Shown here: one piece after another, positions 39,957 to 49,912 of the stretch
Layout: each line of letters opens with the position of its first letter
Numbering within the stretch: the stretch's first letter is position 1
The notes under the pieces: generated by a model
Told to the model about the DNA's origin: nothing
Database searches by the model: none
The model's input: only the letters and a program-made list of their open reading frames with translations
From: Nitrospira sp.
Lineage (GTDB): Bacteria; Nitrospirota; Nitrospiria; Nitrospirales; Nitrospiraceae
Length of the DNA stretch: 64,000 nt
NCBI GenBank assembly: GCA_015903945.1
Contig: JABMDL010000010.1
Span: 1 to 64,000 of the forward strand
Direction: 5' to 3'
Program-made: the position numbers and the translations under genes

Positions 39957-41465
39957 ATGAAACGGATCACGATTGCTCTGGCCTCCGTCTGCACCATCCC
40001 CCTCCTCATAGGAACCGCGGCATCTGAATCGACGCTCGATTCAACCATCTCAGCGGGTACTTGGATTGAACGTGGTTTGGAGCAGATCTCCACCGAGCGG
40101 ATGATGGCGGATATCGCGGAACTCAGCAGCCCACGATTCGGGGGACGACAGACCGGCACCGATCACGATCGGGAGTCGGCGGCTTTTGTGGCCGACCGGT
40201 TTAGCGCGCTTCGGCTGCACCGCTCAACCGCCTCTCCTCCGGAAAGCCGGACCAATCCCCTGCCTCAGCGGGAATGGAAACAAACCGTACCGGTTGTCGC
40301 CAGGACGATCCAACCCGATCCTTACATACAGATCGAAGACCGTCCCCCCCTCCTTCTTGGACCGGATTTCCTGCCGATTTTGGACTCCCCGTCAGCCGAC
40401 ATTCTGGCAGCGATTGTGTTCGTTGGATACGGCATCGCGGACCCAGCCCAGCACATCGACGACTATGCAGGTCTGGACGTCCGGAACAAGATCGTCCTGT
40501 TTCTGCGCGGCAAGCCGGAACCTTACAAAGGCGCCGTCACGCATGCGGACAAGGTGCGGATCGCCAAGGAGAAAGGGGCCGCCGCCTATCTGACCGCCAC
40601 CGGACCGGTGTTGAGCCCATACGAACTGCGCCGCGGAGTCACCGGCACGCCGACCGCCTTCTATGCCGAGACGGACCCGATGCATCAACTGCCGGGCGCG
40701 TGGATCAGCACAGCCGTCGCCGAGTCGATCATCACCCACGCGACGGCCGGAAAAGGCCGGCTCAAGGACATCCAAGAAACCATCGCGCGCACCAATTCAT
40801 CGCGCTCATTGGCCACCGAGGTCACGGCACGACTGGCCTGGACCACCCTGTCCTCAACGGGCACGCTCTTTAACATCGCCTCGCTCATCCGAGGGTATTC
40901 GCCGCGCGCCATCATCGGCGCCCACCGCGACCATTTCGGAGTGCAAGGCGGCCGTCTCTTCGCAGGGGCGGACGACAATGCGTCGGGGACTGCCGTCATG
41001 CTGGAAGTGGCGCGCGTCCTGGCCTCGGCCCCCTCGGCGCCGAAACGCTCCATCCTCTTCATCTCATTCAGCGGGGAAGAACAGGGGCTGCTAGGCTCAC
41101 GGCACTACGTCACCCAACCGATCGCGCCGCTGACCTCGACGGCAGGCATGATCAATATCGACCATGCAGGCGTCGGCAACGGGCGGCTCACAGTGGGCGT
41201 GACGGGATTCGAAAAGAGCGTGGCGTCGGAAGCAGGCCAGACCGCCGGGCTCAGCGACAAGCTCGATCTCTATGGATTCTTCCCCGGCGGCGATCACGTA
41301 CCGTTCAAAGAAGCCGGCGTGCCGACCGTCACCGTCGTCAGCGGCGGCGTTCATCCACACTTTCACCAGCCCACCGACACAGCCGACACGATCGACCCGG
41401 AGATTCTGAAGTCTGTCGCCCGGTACGTCCTAGCATTGGCGTGGCAATTGGCCAACGAACCGTGA
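39957..41465 (+). CDS. Exported M28-family aminopeptidase with PA-like insert
   Basis: Signal peptide; GAHRDHFG, GADDNASGTAVMLEVAR, SFSGEEQGLLGSRHYV, HFHQPTDTADTI. Confidence 0.88.
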   Translation: MKRITIALASVCTIPLLIGTAASESTLDSTISAGTWIERGLEQISTERMMADIAELSSPRFGGRQTGTDHDRESAAFVADRFSALRLHRSTASPPESRTNPLPQREWKQTVPVVARTIQPDPYIQIEDRPPLLLGPDFLPILDSPSADILAAIVFVGYGIADPAQHIDDYAGLDVRNKIVLFLRGKPEPYKGAVTHADKVRIAKEKGAAAYLTATGPVLSPYELRRGVTGTPTAFYAETDPMHQLPGAWISTAVAESIITHATAGKGRLKDIQETIARTNSSRSLATEVTARLAWTTLSSTGTLFNIASLIRGYSPRAIIGAHRDHFGVQGGRLFAGADDNASGTAVMLEVARVLASAPSAPKRSILFISFSGEEQGLLGSRHYVTQPIAPLTSTAGMINIDHAGVGNGRLTVGVTGFEKSVASEAGQTAGLSDKLDLYGFFPGGDHVPFKEAGVPTVTVVSGGVHPHFHQPTDTADTIDPEILKSVARYVLALAWQLANEP

Positions 41466-41711
41466 TGCCGGGGGACTGACCGCCTCCCCCGCATCCGTGC
41501 GTGGGGTCTGTCCCCGTCCGAACCGTCAGAAACCCTATCCAGAAAGCTCCGAATTCCCTGTCGATTTCACAGGGATTTTGGATTATCCTGGAGAAGGTCC
41601 AAAAACTACTGGTTCTGATTGTAATAGTCCATCCTGCAGCCGGACAAGAAAGTTAAACCGGAACCTGACACGCCGCCATCACGGTTAGCGTGCACATAGA
41701 GGAGGTGTGAG

Positions 41712-42569
41712 ATGGCAACACAGTCCAAGCTCATTCTGGTGACGGGTGCCACGGGGCAACAGGGAGGAGCCGTCGCGACCGCGCTGTTGGCGAAAGGGCA
41801 GAAAGTCCGGGTGATGAGTAGAACCCCTGAGAAGGCCTCCGCACTGGCTAGAGCTGGTGCGGAAGTGGTCAAAGGGAATTTGACCAATCCCTCGGATTTG
41901 CAGGCGGCGCTCCGAGGCGTGCACGGGGTGTTTGCCATGTCGACCCCTTTCGAGGCAGGGATGGAGGCGGAGGTGCGCCAGGGGATCATGCTGGCGGATG
42001 CCGCGAAGCAGGCTGGTATCACCCATTATGTCTATACGTCCGTCGGGAGTGCGCATCGCAACACTGGAATTCCACACTTTGAGAGCAAGTGGAAAGTGGA
42101 GCAGCACATCCGACAGATTGGATTGCCGGCCACGGTTCTGCGGCCCGTGTGGTTTATGGAGAATTTCACCACCTTTGCGAAACCGTCTGCGCAAGGGGTC
42201 TTGATGCTGCCCATGAAACCGGCTAGGAAGCTGGCGATGGTTGCGCTCAAGGATATTGGCGCGTTCGGAGCCGTCGCGTTTCTGCGTCCGAAGGACTTTC
42301 TCGGACAGGCCATTGACTTGGCAGGGGATGAGCTCACGATGCCTGAAACCGCCGCACTGTTGACAAAGGCGATGGGCCGACCGATTCGCTTTGAGGAGTT
42401 CCAGATGGAGCAGGCCGAGGCGGCGATGGGCCATGACCTCGCCACGATGTTTCGCTGGTTCAACGAGGTTGGCTACGCGATCAATATTCACGCGTTGAAG
42501 CAGCAGTTCGGGATGCCGCTCACCACATTTGCTGAATGGATCAAGACAGTCGACTGGACGAATGGGTGA
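41712..42569 (+). CDS. NmrA-like NAD(P)-binding protein
   Basis: LILVTGATGQQGGAVATALLAKGQKVRVMSR. Confidence 0.87.
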   Translation: MATQSKLILVTGATGQQGGAVATALLAKGQKVRVMSRTPEKASALARAGAEVVKGNLTNPSDLQAALRGVHGVFAMSTPFEAGMEAEVRQGIMLADAAKQAGITHYVYTSVGSAHRNTGIPHFESKWKVEQHIRQIGLPATVLRPVWFMENFTTFAKPSAQGVLMLPMKPARKLAMVALKDIGAFGAVAFLRPKDFLGQAIDLAGDELTMPETAALLTKAMGRPIRFEEFQMEQAEAAMGHDLATMFRWFNEVGYAINIHALKQQFGMPLTTFAEWIKTVDWTNG

Positions 42570-42685
42570 ATGATAGGGGCCACGCTAAGGAAGAGCGGAC
42601 TTCCCACGGCTTCGCGGACGACGGACGCTGAAACACTCGAATAGAGTATTGACCTCGGCCTGAGCCTTAACCTACCTGAACGTTG

Positions 42686-43129
42686 CTACGGCATCTCGTC
42701 GAGGAGCGAGCGTGGAGAGGACTCAAGGATTGAAGATTGCACCGGGGGCAGCAGTGACGTTTGTCGTGGAGGACCCGGCAGGACGAGCGGCGTCCCCGTT
42801 TGATTGGCCCCTTGGATAAGCCCGATGGACAGCTGCGGGCCTAACGTGCCCACCGCGCCGCTCCAGGCTTGGCCTGTCGTCGGATTACGAAAACTGTACG
42901 ATTGAAAGTTTTGGCCCGGCGTGTACAGGAAGCCCTGCGTGCCTTGATTGTCGTTGTAGAGATTCCCGCCCGGCATTCTGGCAAGCGGCGCAACACCGCC
43001 CCCGAAGGCCCGTACGCCCGACACGCTCTGAGCCCACGCGGGCGAGCCGGCTCCGGCTGTCACCAACAGGCAGATCCACAGTACGATCGGTACCATCCGA
43101 GCTCTCCCAACCGCAGGGTGTGTTTTCAT
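42686..43129 (-). CDS. Hypothetical secreted protein
   Basis: Signal peptide ending SPAWAQ. Confidence 0.5.
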   Translation of the reverse strand: MKTHPAVGRARMVPIVLWICLLVTAGAGSPAWAQSVSGVRAFGGGVAPLARMPGGNLYNDNQGTQGFLYTPGQNFQSYSFRNPTTGQAWSGAVGTLGPQLSIGLIQGANQTGTPLVLPGPPRQTSLLPPVQSSILESSPRSLLDEMP

Positions 43130-43201
43130 CCCATCAAACATGGACGCGTTCTATAAGTGCATTATATGATGCGTCTACTACAACTGTCCACGGAGGCGTT
43201 T

Positions 43202-44767
43202 ATGTCTGTCGCCACATTCGGTCAGGGATACTGCCGTATTGCACTCGTCTTAGCCGGTCTCGTGAGCCTCTCGGGACCGACTGCCGGTTGGTGTGCGGGG
43301 ATCGGAACCGATCCGTCCAACGAGCAGCGCGAATCTCTCTCGCTGGCGGATGCGGCGATTCGGGCACTGCAAAGCAATCTCGACATCAGCATCAGCCGCC
43401 ACACGAAGGAAAGCCGGCTGGCTGACATCGTCATCGAACAATCCAAGTTCGACCCGACGTTCAGCCTCAACGGAACCTACAACCGAGCGGCGAGTCCGCT
43501 CAACCGGCCGGTGTTCGGCGGAACGGGCGGCGCCTTGAACAACATCACCATCTTTGACCAGCGATCCCATTCGGTCACCGTGGACCTGACGCAAAACCTG
43601 ATCACCGGCGGAAATATCGACCTGAACTACAGCCCCTCGCGCACCAACGTGAACCAAGACGTGGCAACGGGATTTCTGTTCAATCCGGCATGGACGGGCG
43701 GCCTGGCGTTGACCTTCACCCAGCCATTACTCCGGAACGCAGGCATCGACGTCAACAAGACGTTCATCCGAGTGGCACAAAACAACGCCGAGGTGGAGCA
43801 GCACGTGTTTCGCGATCGCGTCATGACCGTGATCGCCTCGGTGGAGCAGGCCTATTGGGAATTGGTCTTCGCCAACGAGAATTTGAAAGTTGCGCAAGCC
43901 GCTCTCAAAGCGGCGGAAGAACTGCTGGCCACCAACCGGGCCAAGGCGAAGGCGGGTATCATGTCCATTGTGGATGTCCTCCAAGCCGAAGCCGCGGTCG
44001 CCTCCCGCATTGAACAGGTGCTGGTGACCGAGCGCGCGATCCGCGACCAGGGCGATCAGCTGCGGCGGCTCCTCAATCCCGGCGAAGAGAGTTTGCGCCA
44101 AGATGTGTGGATCATCCCCACCGACACCCCCCTGTCTTTCTTGGAACCGATCAGTCTTCAGGAAGCGATCGACACGGCCATCGACCAGCGGCCCGAAATC
44201 GCCCAAGCGAAGAAAAACGTGGAATCGGGTGAGATCAATAAACAGTTCGCCCGCAACCAGCTGCTCCCCACCCTCTCCTTCCAGGGCACGATGGGGATGT
44301 CCGGACTGGGCAAAGACTACGGCGACTCCTTTACCAGAAATTTCAGCGGTGATTTCTACAACTACGGAGCCGGCCTTGTGTTGAGTTATCCCCTCGGCAA
44401 CCGTTCGGCCGTCAGCACCTATACTAAGCGCGAGTTGGAAGCCAGGAACGCCGAGGCCATTCTCGCCAAGGTGCGCCAACAGGTGATCGTGGGCATCCGG
44501 GAGGCTGTGCGCCGGGTCCAAACCGACTTCAAACGTATTGAGACGACCCGTTCAGCCCGCATCATGGCGGAAAAGCAGTTGCAAGCCGAACAAGAGCGCC
44601 TGCGGGTCGGACTCAGCACCACCCGTTTCGTGCTCGACTTTCAGCGTGACCTCGCGACGGCACAGGCGAACGAATTGCGGGCCACCGTTGATTATAATAA
44701 ATCGCTCTCCAATTTCGCGCGGCACAAAGCGACGACACTTGAGCGATACAATCTTCAGCTGGACTAA
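43202..44767 (+). CDS. TolC-family outer membrane channel protein
   Basis: LSLADAAIRALQSNLDI, FTQPLLRNAGID, long helical repeats. Confidence 0.88.
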   Translation: MSVATFGQGYCRIALVLAGLVSLSGPTAGWCAGIGTDPSNEQRESLSLADAAIRALQSNLDISISRHTKESRLADIVIEQSKFDPTFSLNGTYNRAASPLNRPVFGGTGGALNNITIFDQRSHSVTVDLTQNLITGGNIDLNYSPSRTNVNQDVATGFLFNPAWTGGLALTFTQPLLRNAGIDVNKTFIRVAQNNAEVEQHVFRDRVMTVIASVEQAYWELVFANENLKVAQAALKAAEELLATNRAKAKAGIMSIVDVLQAEAAVASRIEQVLVTERAIRDQGDQLRRLLNPGEESLRQDVWIIPTDTPLSFLEPISLQEAIDTAIDQRPEIAQAKKNVESGEINKQFARNQLLPTLSFQGTMGMSGLGKDYGDSFTRNFSGDFYNYGAGLVLSYPLGNRSAVSTYTKRELEARNAEAILAKVRQQVIVGIREAVRRVQTDFKRIETTRSARIMAEKQLQAEQERLRVGLSTTRFVLDFQRDLATAQANELRATVDYNKSLSNFARHKATTLERYNLQLD

Positions 44768-44775
44768 CTGCAGCC

Positions 44776-45483
44776 ATGGTCTCCGAGCCGGATCGGCTCG
44801 CTCATACGCAGGCAGCGGAGCGGGGATTCGCGCTGGCCTTGCTTCCCCTTGCCGCCACCGTCGGCTACTACTTCCTGCCTGTCTCGCTCCAAGCACGAAC
44901 GCTGGTTCAATTCATTCCGCAGATCCTTGCCTATCTGGCACTGTTCCTATGGGCATCCCGCAATCAAGCGGTCTGGTCCCGGCTCGGACTCGGCCGCGCG
45001 AACTTCCACAATGGTCTGCGGTGGGGCATCACGACGGGCCTGTTGCTCGGCAGCCTGAACACGTTCGCCATTCTGTCGATCTACCCTGCTCTGGGCTATG
45101 ACATCACTTTCCTGAAACAGACTCCGCACGGACGACTCCCTGTCCTCCTTATGGTCCCGTGGATCACCTGCTTCATCGCATTGTTCGTGGAGCTGAATTT
45201 TCGTGGGTTCCTATTGGGACGGTTCGCCGCGCTGGAAGCCTCTCTGTGGACCTCACGTCTGTGCCGGCACCTGACACCTGTCGCGCTCGTGACCAGCGCA
45301 CTGGCATTTACTTTCGATCCATTCATGATGAATACTTTCCGACATCTGCACTGGATCGCCCTCTGGGATGGGCTGATCTGGGGGGTGATCCGGCTGCGTA
45401 CCGGCAATCTCTCCATCACCATTGTGGCGCACGCAGTCGAAGTGATGATGATGTACCTGGCAGTGCGGGCGGCGATCGGATGA
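44776..45483 (+). CDS. CPBP-type intramembrane protease-like membrane protein
   Basis: Multi-TM; FVELNFRGFLLGRF resembles CPBP motif 1. Confidence 0.6.
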   Translation: MVSEPDRLAHTQAAERGFALALLPLAATVGYYFLPVSLQARTLVQFIPQILAYLALFLWASRNQAVWSRLGLGRANFHNGLRWGITTGLLLGSLNTFAILSIYPALGYDITFLKQTPHGRLPVLLMVPWITCFIALFVELNFRGFLLGRFAALEASLWTSRLCRHLTPVALVTSALAFTFDPFMMNTFRHLHWIALWDGLIWGVIRLRTGNLSITIVAHAVEVMMMYLAVRAAIG

Positions 45484-45514
45484 CACTCGTCGATCCACCG
45501 TGGGCGACAGCACG

Positions 45515-46531
45515 ATGAACCCCTCCTTTTCCAGCTACTTGGTCAACGATGTGTTCGGCGACCCCGGCGTCTACGTGGACATTCGCTGGTCCAAGCGGGC
45601 ACTGCTCTTCGACCTCGGACACAACGACGGATTGGGCCCTACCAGGCTCTTGCGGGCCGGCGAAATTTTCATCTCCCACACCCATATGGACCACTTCATC
45701 GGATTCGACTCCGTACTTCGAATCGCCCTGGGGCGTGGGAAGACGCTCCGACTGTTCGGTCCGCCCGGCCTGATCGACAACGTGCAGGGCAAGCTCCGCG
45801 GGTATACCTGGAATCTTGTGGACGGCTACCCACTCACCATCGACGTTCAGGAATTCCACGAGCGCGAAATTCAACGGACGACTTTTCTCGCGAGTACCGG
45901 CTTCCAACCGTCGGACCGAACCAGCACACCGGCGCCGCGCCAGGATGGTCCGCTGGTCACGGTGCTCGAAGACCCGATGTTCATCGTCAAGGCCGTCGCG
46001 TTGAATCATCGAATTCCCTCATTCGCCTATTCCTTGGAAGAACAGTTTCACATCAACGTCAACAAGCAGAAGCTGCATGAGGCCGGGCTGCGGGTTGGCG
46101 CGTGGCTCACAGAGGTGAAGCAACACATCTGGAAAGGGAAGCCGGATGATTTCCGATTCCCGGTGGCACTCTACGACGAGCACCGCCGGGAAGATCGGGA
46201 ATTCGTGCTGGGAGAGGTCAAGGAGCAGTTCTTGACGATCTCACGGGGACAGAAGATCGCCTACGTAGTCGATGCGCGGCACGATGAAGAGAACGAAGCG
46301 AGGATCGTGACGCTTGCCCAGGGCGCGGACGTCTTCTATTGCGAATCGCCCTATCTGGACGTCGATGCCGAAAAGGCCCGTGACCGATACCATCTGACTG
46401 CGAGGCAGGCAGGACTCATGGCGCGCAAAGCTCAGGTCCGCGATCTGGTTGTATTTCATTTCTCTCCGCGCTATACCGGCCAGGGCGACTCACTGGAACG
46501 GGAAGCGATGGAAGCATTTCAGGGAGAGTAA
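45515..46531 (+). CDS. Metallo-beta-lactamase fold protein, RNase Z-like
   Basis: ISHTHMDHFIGFDSVLR; ALNHRIPSFAYSLEE; VVFHFSPRYTG. Confidence 0.75.
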   Translation: MNPSFSSYLVNDVFGDPGVYVDIRWSKRALLFDLGHNDGLGPTRLLRAGEIFISHTHMDHFIGFDSVLRIALGRGKTLRLFGPPGLIDNVQGKLRGYTWNLVDGYPLTIDVQEFHEREIQRTTFLASTGFQPSDRTSTPAPRQDGPLVTVLEDPMFIVKAVALNHRIPSFAYSLEEQFHINVNKQKLHEAGLRVGAWLTEVKQHIWKGKPDDFRFPVALYDEHRREDREFVLGEVKEQFLTISRGQKIAYVVDARHDEENEARIVTLAQGADVFYCESPYLDVDAEKARDRYHLTARQAGLMARKAQVRDLVVFHFSPRYTGQGDSLEREAMEAFQGE

Positions 46532-46545
46532 GGAGGAGCGATTTC

Positions 46546-46884
46546 GTGAATGATCTCGTGAAGTATGCCTTGTATTTTCTGCTGGGCGGCACAATCGTCA
46601 GTGTCTCGACCTACCTCGGCTCACAAGGCAAATCGTTTCTCGCCGCCTTCGCCAGCACGTTTCCCGCCATCACCGGCGCGACGTTTGTCCTCATCTATCT
46701 GAACGGGGGCAACGACGCGATCGTCAGTTACGCCAAGAATCTTTTATGGTTCGTCCCGCCCTGGATCGTCTACGTGACCACGATGATCGTGGGCATTCCC
46801 CGTTTCGGCTTCTGGCCCGCTATGGTCGGATCACTCGTGTTGTATATGGGCTGCATAGGCGCCTTACGGCTCTGGCTGCGCTGA
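46546..46884 (+). CDS. DUF3147/GlpM-like membrane protein
   Basis: Four hydrophobic segments, 112 aa, GTG start. Confidence 0.6.
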   Translation: MNDLVKYALYFLLGGTIVSVSTYLGSQGKSFLAAFASTFPAITGATFVLIYLNGGNDAIVSYAKNLLWFVPPWIVYVTTMIVGIPRFGFWPAMVGSLVLYMGCIGALRLWLR

Positions 46885-46989
46885 GTCCAATAGCCAACGC
46901 CCTCCTCAAATCCTCATTGAAGGGATCGGGCGAGGCTGCTAGGATTTCCCATTTTCTCGTTGGGAGCCCATGCTGTGAAGCCTTCCCCT

Positions 46990-49833
46990 ATGGCCTCGGA
47001 TCGGCCTTCCGTCCTCATCATCGAAGGCGCCCGGCAGAATAATCTCAAGAACATCTCGCTCCAGATTCCCCACGATACAGTCACAGCCATTACCGGCGTC
47101 TCCGGATCGGGGAAATCCTCCTTGGCGTTCGACACCCTGTTTGCCGAAGGCCAATGGCGATACGTCGAATCGCTCTCAACCTACGCCCGCATGTTTCTCG
47201 ATAAAGTGGCCCGCCCCGACGTGGACCGCATCCTGAATGTGCGCCCGGCCATCGCGATCGAACAGAAGAATCAGGTACGCACGGCCCGTTCGACCGTCGG
47301 CACCACCACGGAAATTGCCGATCTCTTGCGGCTGCTCTTTGCCAAGATCGGCAAGCCGACCTGTCCGGATTGCCGTCAGGAAGCCCGCTCGTTTCATCCG
47401 GATGCGGTCACGGAGGACCTGCTCCGGCAGTTCCCGGAGACCAGAGCGATGGTGTTGTTTCCGATCACTCCGCCATCGGCAAAGACGGAAGCATCGTTCA
47501 TCCAATCGCTACTCACCCGTGGGTTTACAAGGCTGAAAGTAGGCGGCGACATTGTTTCGCTCCAAGAGATCACCCCCTCATCGCTCCACAAGCAGCAGGC
47601 TCTCCACGTGGTCCTCGACCGCCTGATCATCAGGGAGATCGACCGGTCACGGCTGGCTGAGGCCGTGGAAACCGCGTTGCGCGAAGGCGAGGGGCATTGT
47701 GTCATAGAGATCATCGGTCACGGCCTTCAGACCTACAGCACCAGCTTTCTGTGCCAAGGCTGCGGCCGGACGTTCGAACCGCTCCGGCCTATCCTCTTTT
47801 CATTCAACCACCCGCTCGGCGCATGCCCCGAGTGCAAAGGATTCGGCAACGTCCTGCGCTACGATCCGGAGTTGGTGATTCCGGACCACAACAAATCACT
47901 CGTCCAAGGCGCCATCGAGCCCTGGAGCAAGCCCAGCGCCGATTGGTGGCAACAACAGATGTTGCTCGCCATGAAACGGAAAGGCGTTGACCTCACCGCG
48001 TCATACCGGCTGCTCCCGAAAGACATCCAGCAACTGCTTTGGACCGGCGATAAATCATTCGATGGCATCGACGATTTCTTCGAGTACCTCGAAGGCAAGC
48101 GGTACAAGCTGCACGTGCGGGTACTGCTCAGCCGCTACCGCACACCCTTCGATTGTCCGGGTTGCCGAGGCAGCCGTCTCAAGCCGGACGCCCGATTCGT
48201 CAAGATCGCCGGCTGTGATATTCACGACGTCTCGGGGCTCACCATCGAACAGGTGGCCGCATGGCTGGAATCATTGCCCCTACGCCCCACGGAACAGGAC
48301 GTTGCTAAGGACATCCTGCGGCAATTGCACGCAAAACTCGGTTTCCTCCTGCGAGTCGGTCTCGGCTACCTGACGCTCGCCCGGCAAACGAAGACACTGT
48401 CGGGCGGTGAAGCGCAGCGGGTATCGCTCGCCAGCCAGCTCGGGGCCCGGCTGGTCGGCACGCTGTATGTGCTCGACGAGCCCACGATCGGGCTGCATGC
48501 GCGGGACACAGACTTGCTCGCCGGTATCCTCAAAGACCTGGCGGCAGCCGGCAATACCGTCGTAGTCGTCGAGCATGACCGGCATATGATCGAGTCGGCC
48601 AATTATGTGGTTGAAATGGGGCCGCGATCGGGAGAACAGGGCGGACGCATCGTCTGCGCCGCTCCCTTCGAGACCTTCGTACGCGATCCTCATGCCACAA
48701 CCGCCCGCTATCTTCGCGGAGAAGACTCCATTCCGCTGCCGAAATCTCGGCGCCCCGGATCAGGACAATTCCTTGTCGTCGCCGGCGCGGCGGAACACAA
48801 CCTCAAAGACCTCCTCGTGCGTATCCCGCTCGGCATGTTCGTTTGCGTGACCGGCGTCTCAGGTTCCGGCAAGAGTACCTTGGTGGAGGATACCCTGTAC
48901 CGCGCACTCGCCCGTGCCTTTCGCATCGAGTCGCTCCCCATGGGCCGCTTCACAGCTATCAAGGGCATCGAACATCTCAAGGGCGTTCGGCTCATCGACC
49001 AGCAACCGATCGGCCGCACCCCACGCTCCAATCCCATCACCTATCTGAAAGCCTTCGACGATATCCGCCAGTTGTTTGCCGGTGAACGGGAGGCAATCCG
49101 CCAAGGGCTGACGGCAGGCCACTTCTCCTTCAACACACCCGGCGGACGGTGCAACCGGTGCGAAGGGGCCGGCGTCGAAAAGCTGGAGATGTATTTTTTC
49201 GAAGACATCTACGCTCCCTGCGAACTGTGCGAGGGGAAACGGTTCACGCCGAAGGTCCTCGGCATTCGTTATCGGGACAAGACGATTTCAGATGTCCTCG
49301 CCATGACGATCGATGAGGCCCTGTCGTTTTTCACCGGCACGCCGAAGCTCCAAGAACGGTTGCACTTGCTGTCGTCGATCGGCCTGGGTTACCTGCGCCT
49401 CGGCCAGGCAGCAACAACCCTCTCAGGCGGCGAAGCCCAGCGGTTGAAAGTCGCGGCAGAGTTGATCCACGGCAGGGGACTGTCCCCGCTGGGGGCTGTC
49501 CCCCTGAAGCCAAGTGGGGACAGGCACCGCGACAGCCGGAGCCCGTCCCCTGGCGTACTCTACATTATGGATGAACCCACGACGGGCCTGCATTTCGACG
49601 ACATCAAGAAGTTGCTGGCCGTCTTACACAAGCTTGTGAATGCCGGCAACACCCTCGTGGTGGTGGAACATAATCTCGACGTGATTAAGTCGGCCGATTG
49701 GATCATCGATCTCGGCCCGGAAGGCGGCGCAGCCGGCGGACAGATCGTGGCGGAAGGGCGGCCGGAACAAGTAGCCAAGGTAGCGGCATCCCATACGGGA
49801 CGGTTTCTGGCGAAGATTCTAGCGGATGGCTAG
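46990..49833 (+). CDS. UvrA-family excinuclease ATPase
   Basis: ITGVSGSGKSSLAFDTLFAEGQWRYVESLSTYAR, two ABC cassettes, zinc-binding Cys pairs; divergence such as EQKNQVRTARSTVGTTTEI. Confidence 0.9.
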   Translation: MASDRPSVLIIEGARQNNLKNISLQIPHDTVTAITGVSGSGKSSLAFDTLFAEGQWRYVESLSTYARMFLDKVARPDVDRILNVRPAIAIEQKNQVRTARSTVGTTTEIADLLRLLFAKIGKPTCPDCRQEARSFHPDAVTEDLLRQFPETRAMVLFPITPPSAKTEASFIQSLLTRGFTRLKVGGDIVSLQEITPSSLHKQQALHVVLDRLIIREIDRSRLAEAVETALREGEGHCVIEIIGHGLQTYSTSFLCQGCGRTFEPLRPILFSFNHPLGACPECKGFGNVLRYDPELVIPDHNKSLVQGAIEPWSKPSADWWQQQMLLAMKRKGVDLTASYRLLPKDIQQLLWTGDKSFDGIDDFFEYLEGKRYKLHVRVLLSRYRTPFDCPGCRGSRLKPDARFVKIAGCDIHDVSGLTIEQVAAWLESLPLRPTEQDVAKDILRQLHAKLGFLLRVGLGYLTLARQTKTLSGGEAQRVSLASQLGARLVGTLYVLDEPTIGLHARDTDLLAGILKDLAAAGNTVVVVEHDRHMIESANYVVEMGPRSGEQGGRIVCAAPFETFVRDPHATTARYLRGEDSIPLPKSRRPGSGQFLVVAGAAEHNLKDLLVRIPLGMFVCVTGVSGSGKSTLVEDTLYRALARAFRIESLPMGRFTAIKGIEHLKGVRLIDQQPIGRTPRSNPITYLKAFDDIRQLFAGEREAIRQGLTAGHFSFNTPGGRCNRCEGAGVEKLEMYFFEDIYAPCELCEGKRFTPKVLGIRYRDKTISDVLAMTIDEALSFFTGTPKLQERLHLLSSIGLGYLRLGQAATTLSGGEAQRLKVAAELIHGRGLSPLGAVPLKPSGDRHRDSRSPSPGVLYIMDEPTTGLHFDDIKKLLAVLHKLVNAGNTLVVVEHNLDVIKSADWIIDLGPEGGAAGGQIVAEGRPEQVAKVAASHTGRFLAKILADG
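49474..49553. repeat. REP-like palindromic array inserted in frame in the uvrA-family gene
   Basis: GGGGACTGTCCCC (49475-49487), GGGGGCTGTCCCCC (49491-49504), GTGGGGACAGGCACC (49514-49528). Confidence 0.65.
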
Positions 49834-49912
49834 CAAGAGCCAAGTCTTGTAGTTGGCTGAACAAACCGCTACTCTAGCGGGGAATGGTACAGCACATGGG
49901 TAACGTCCGTGA

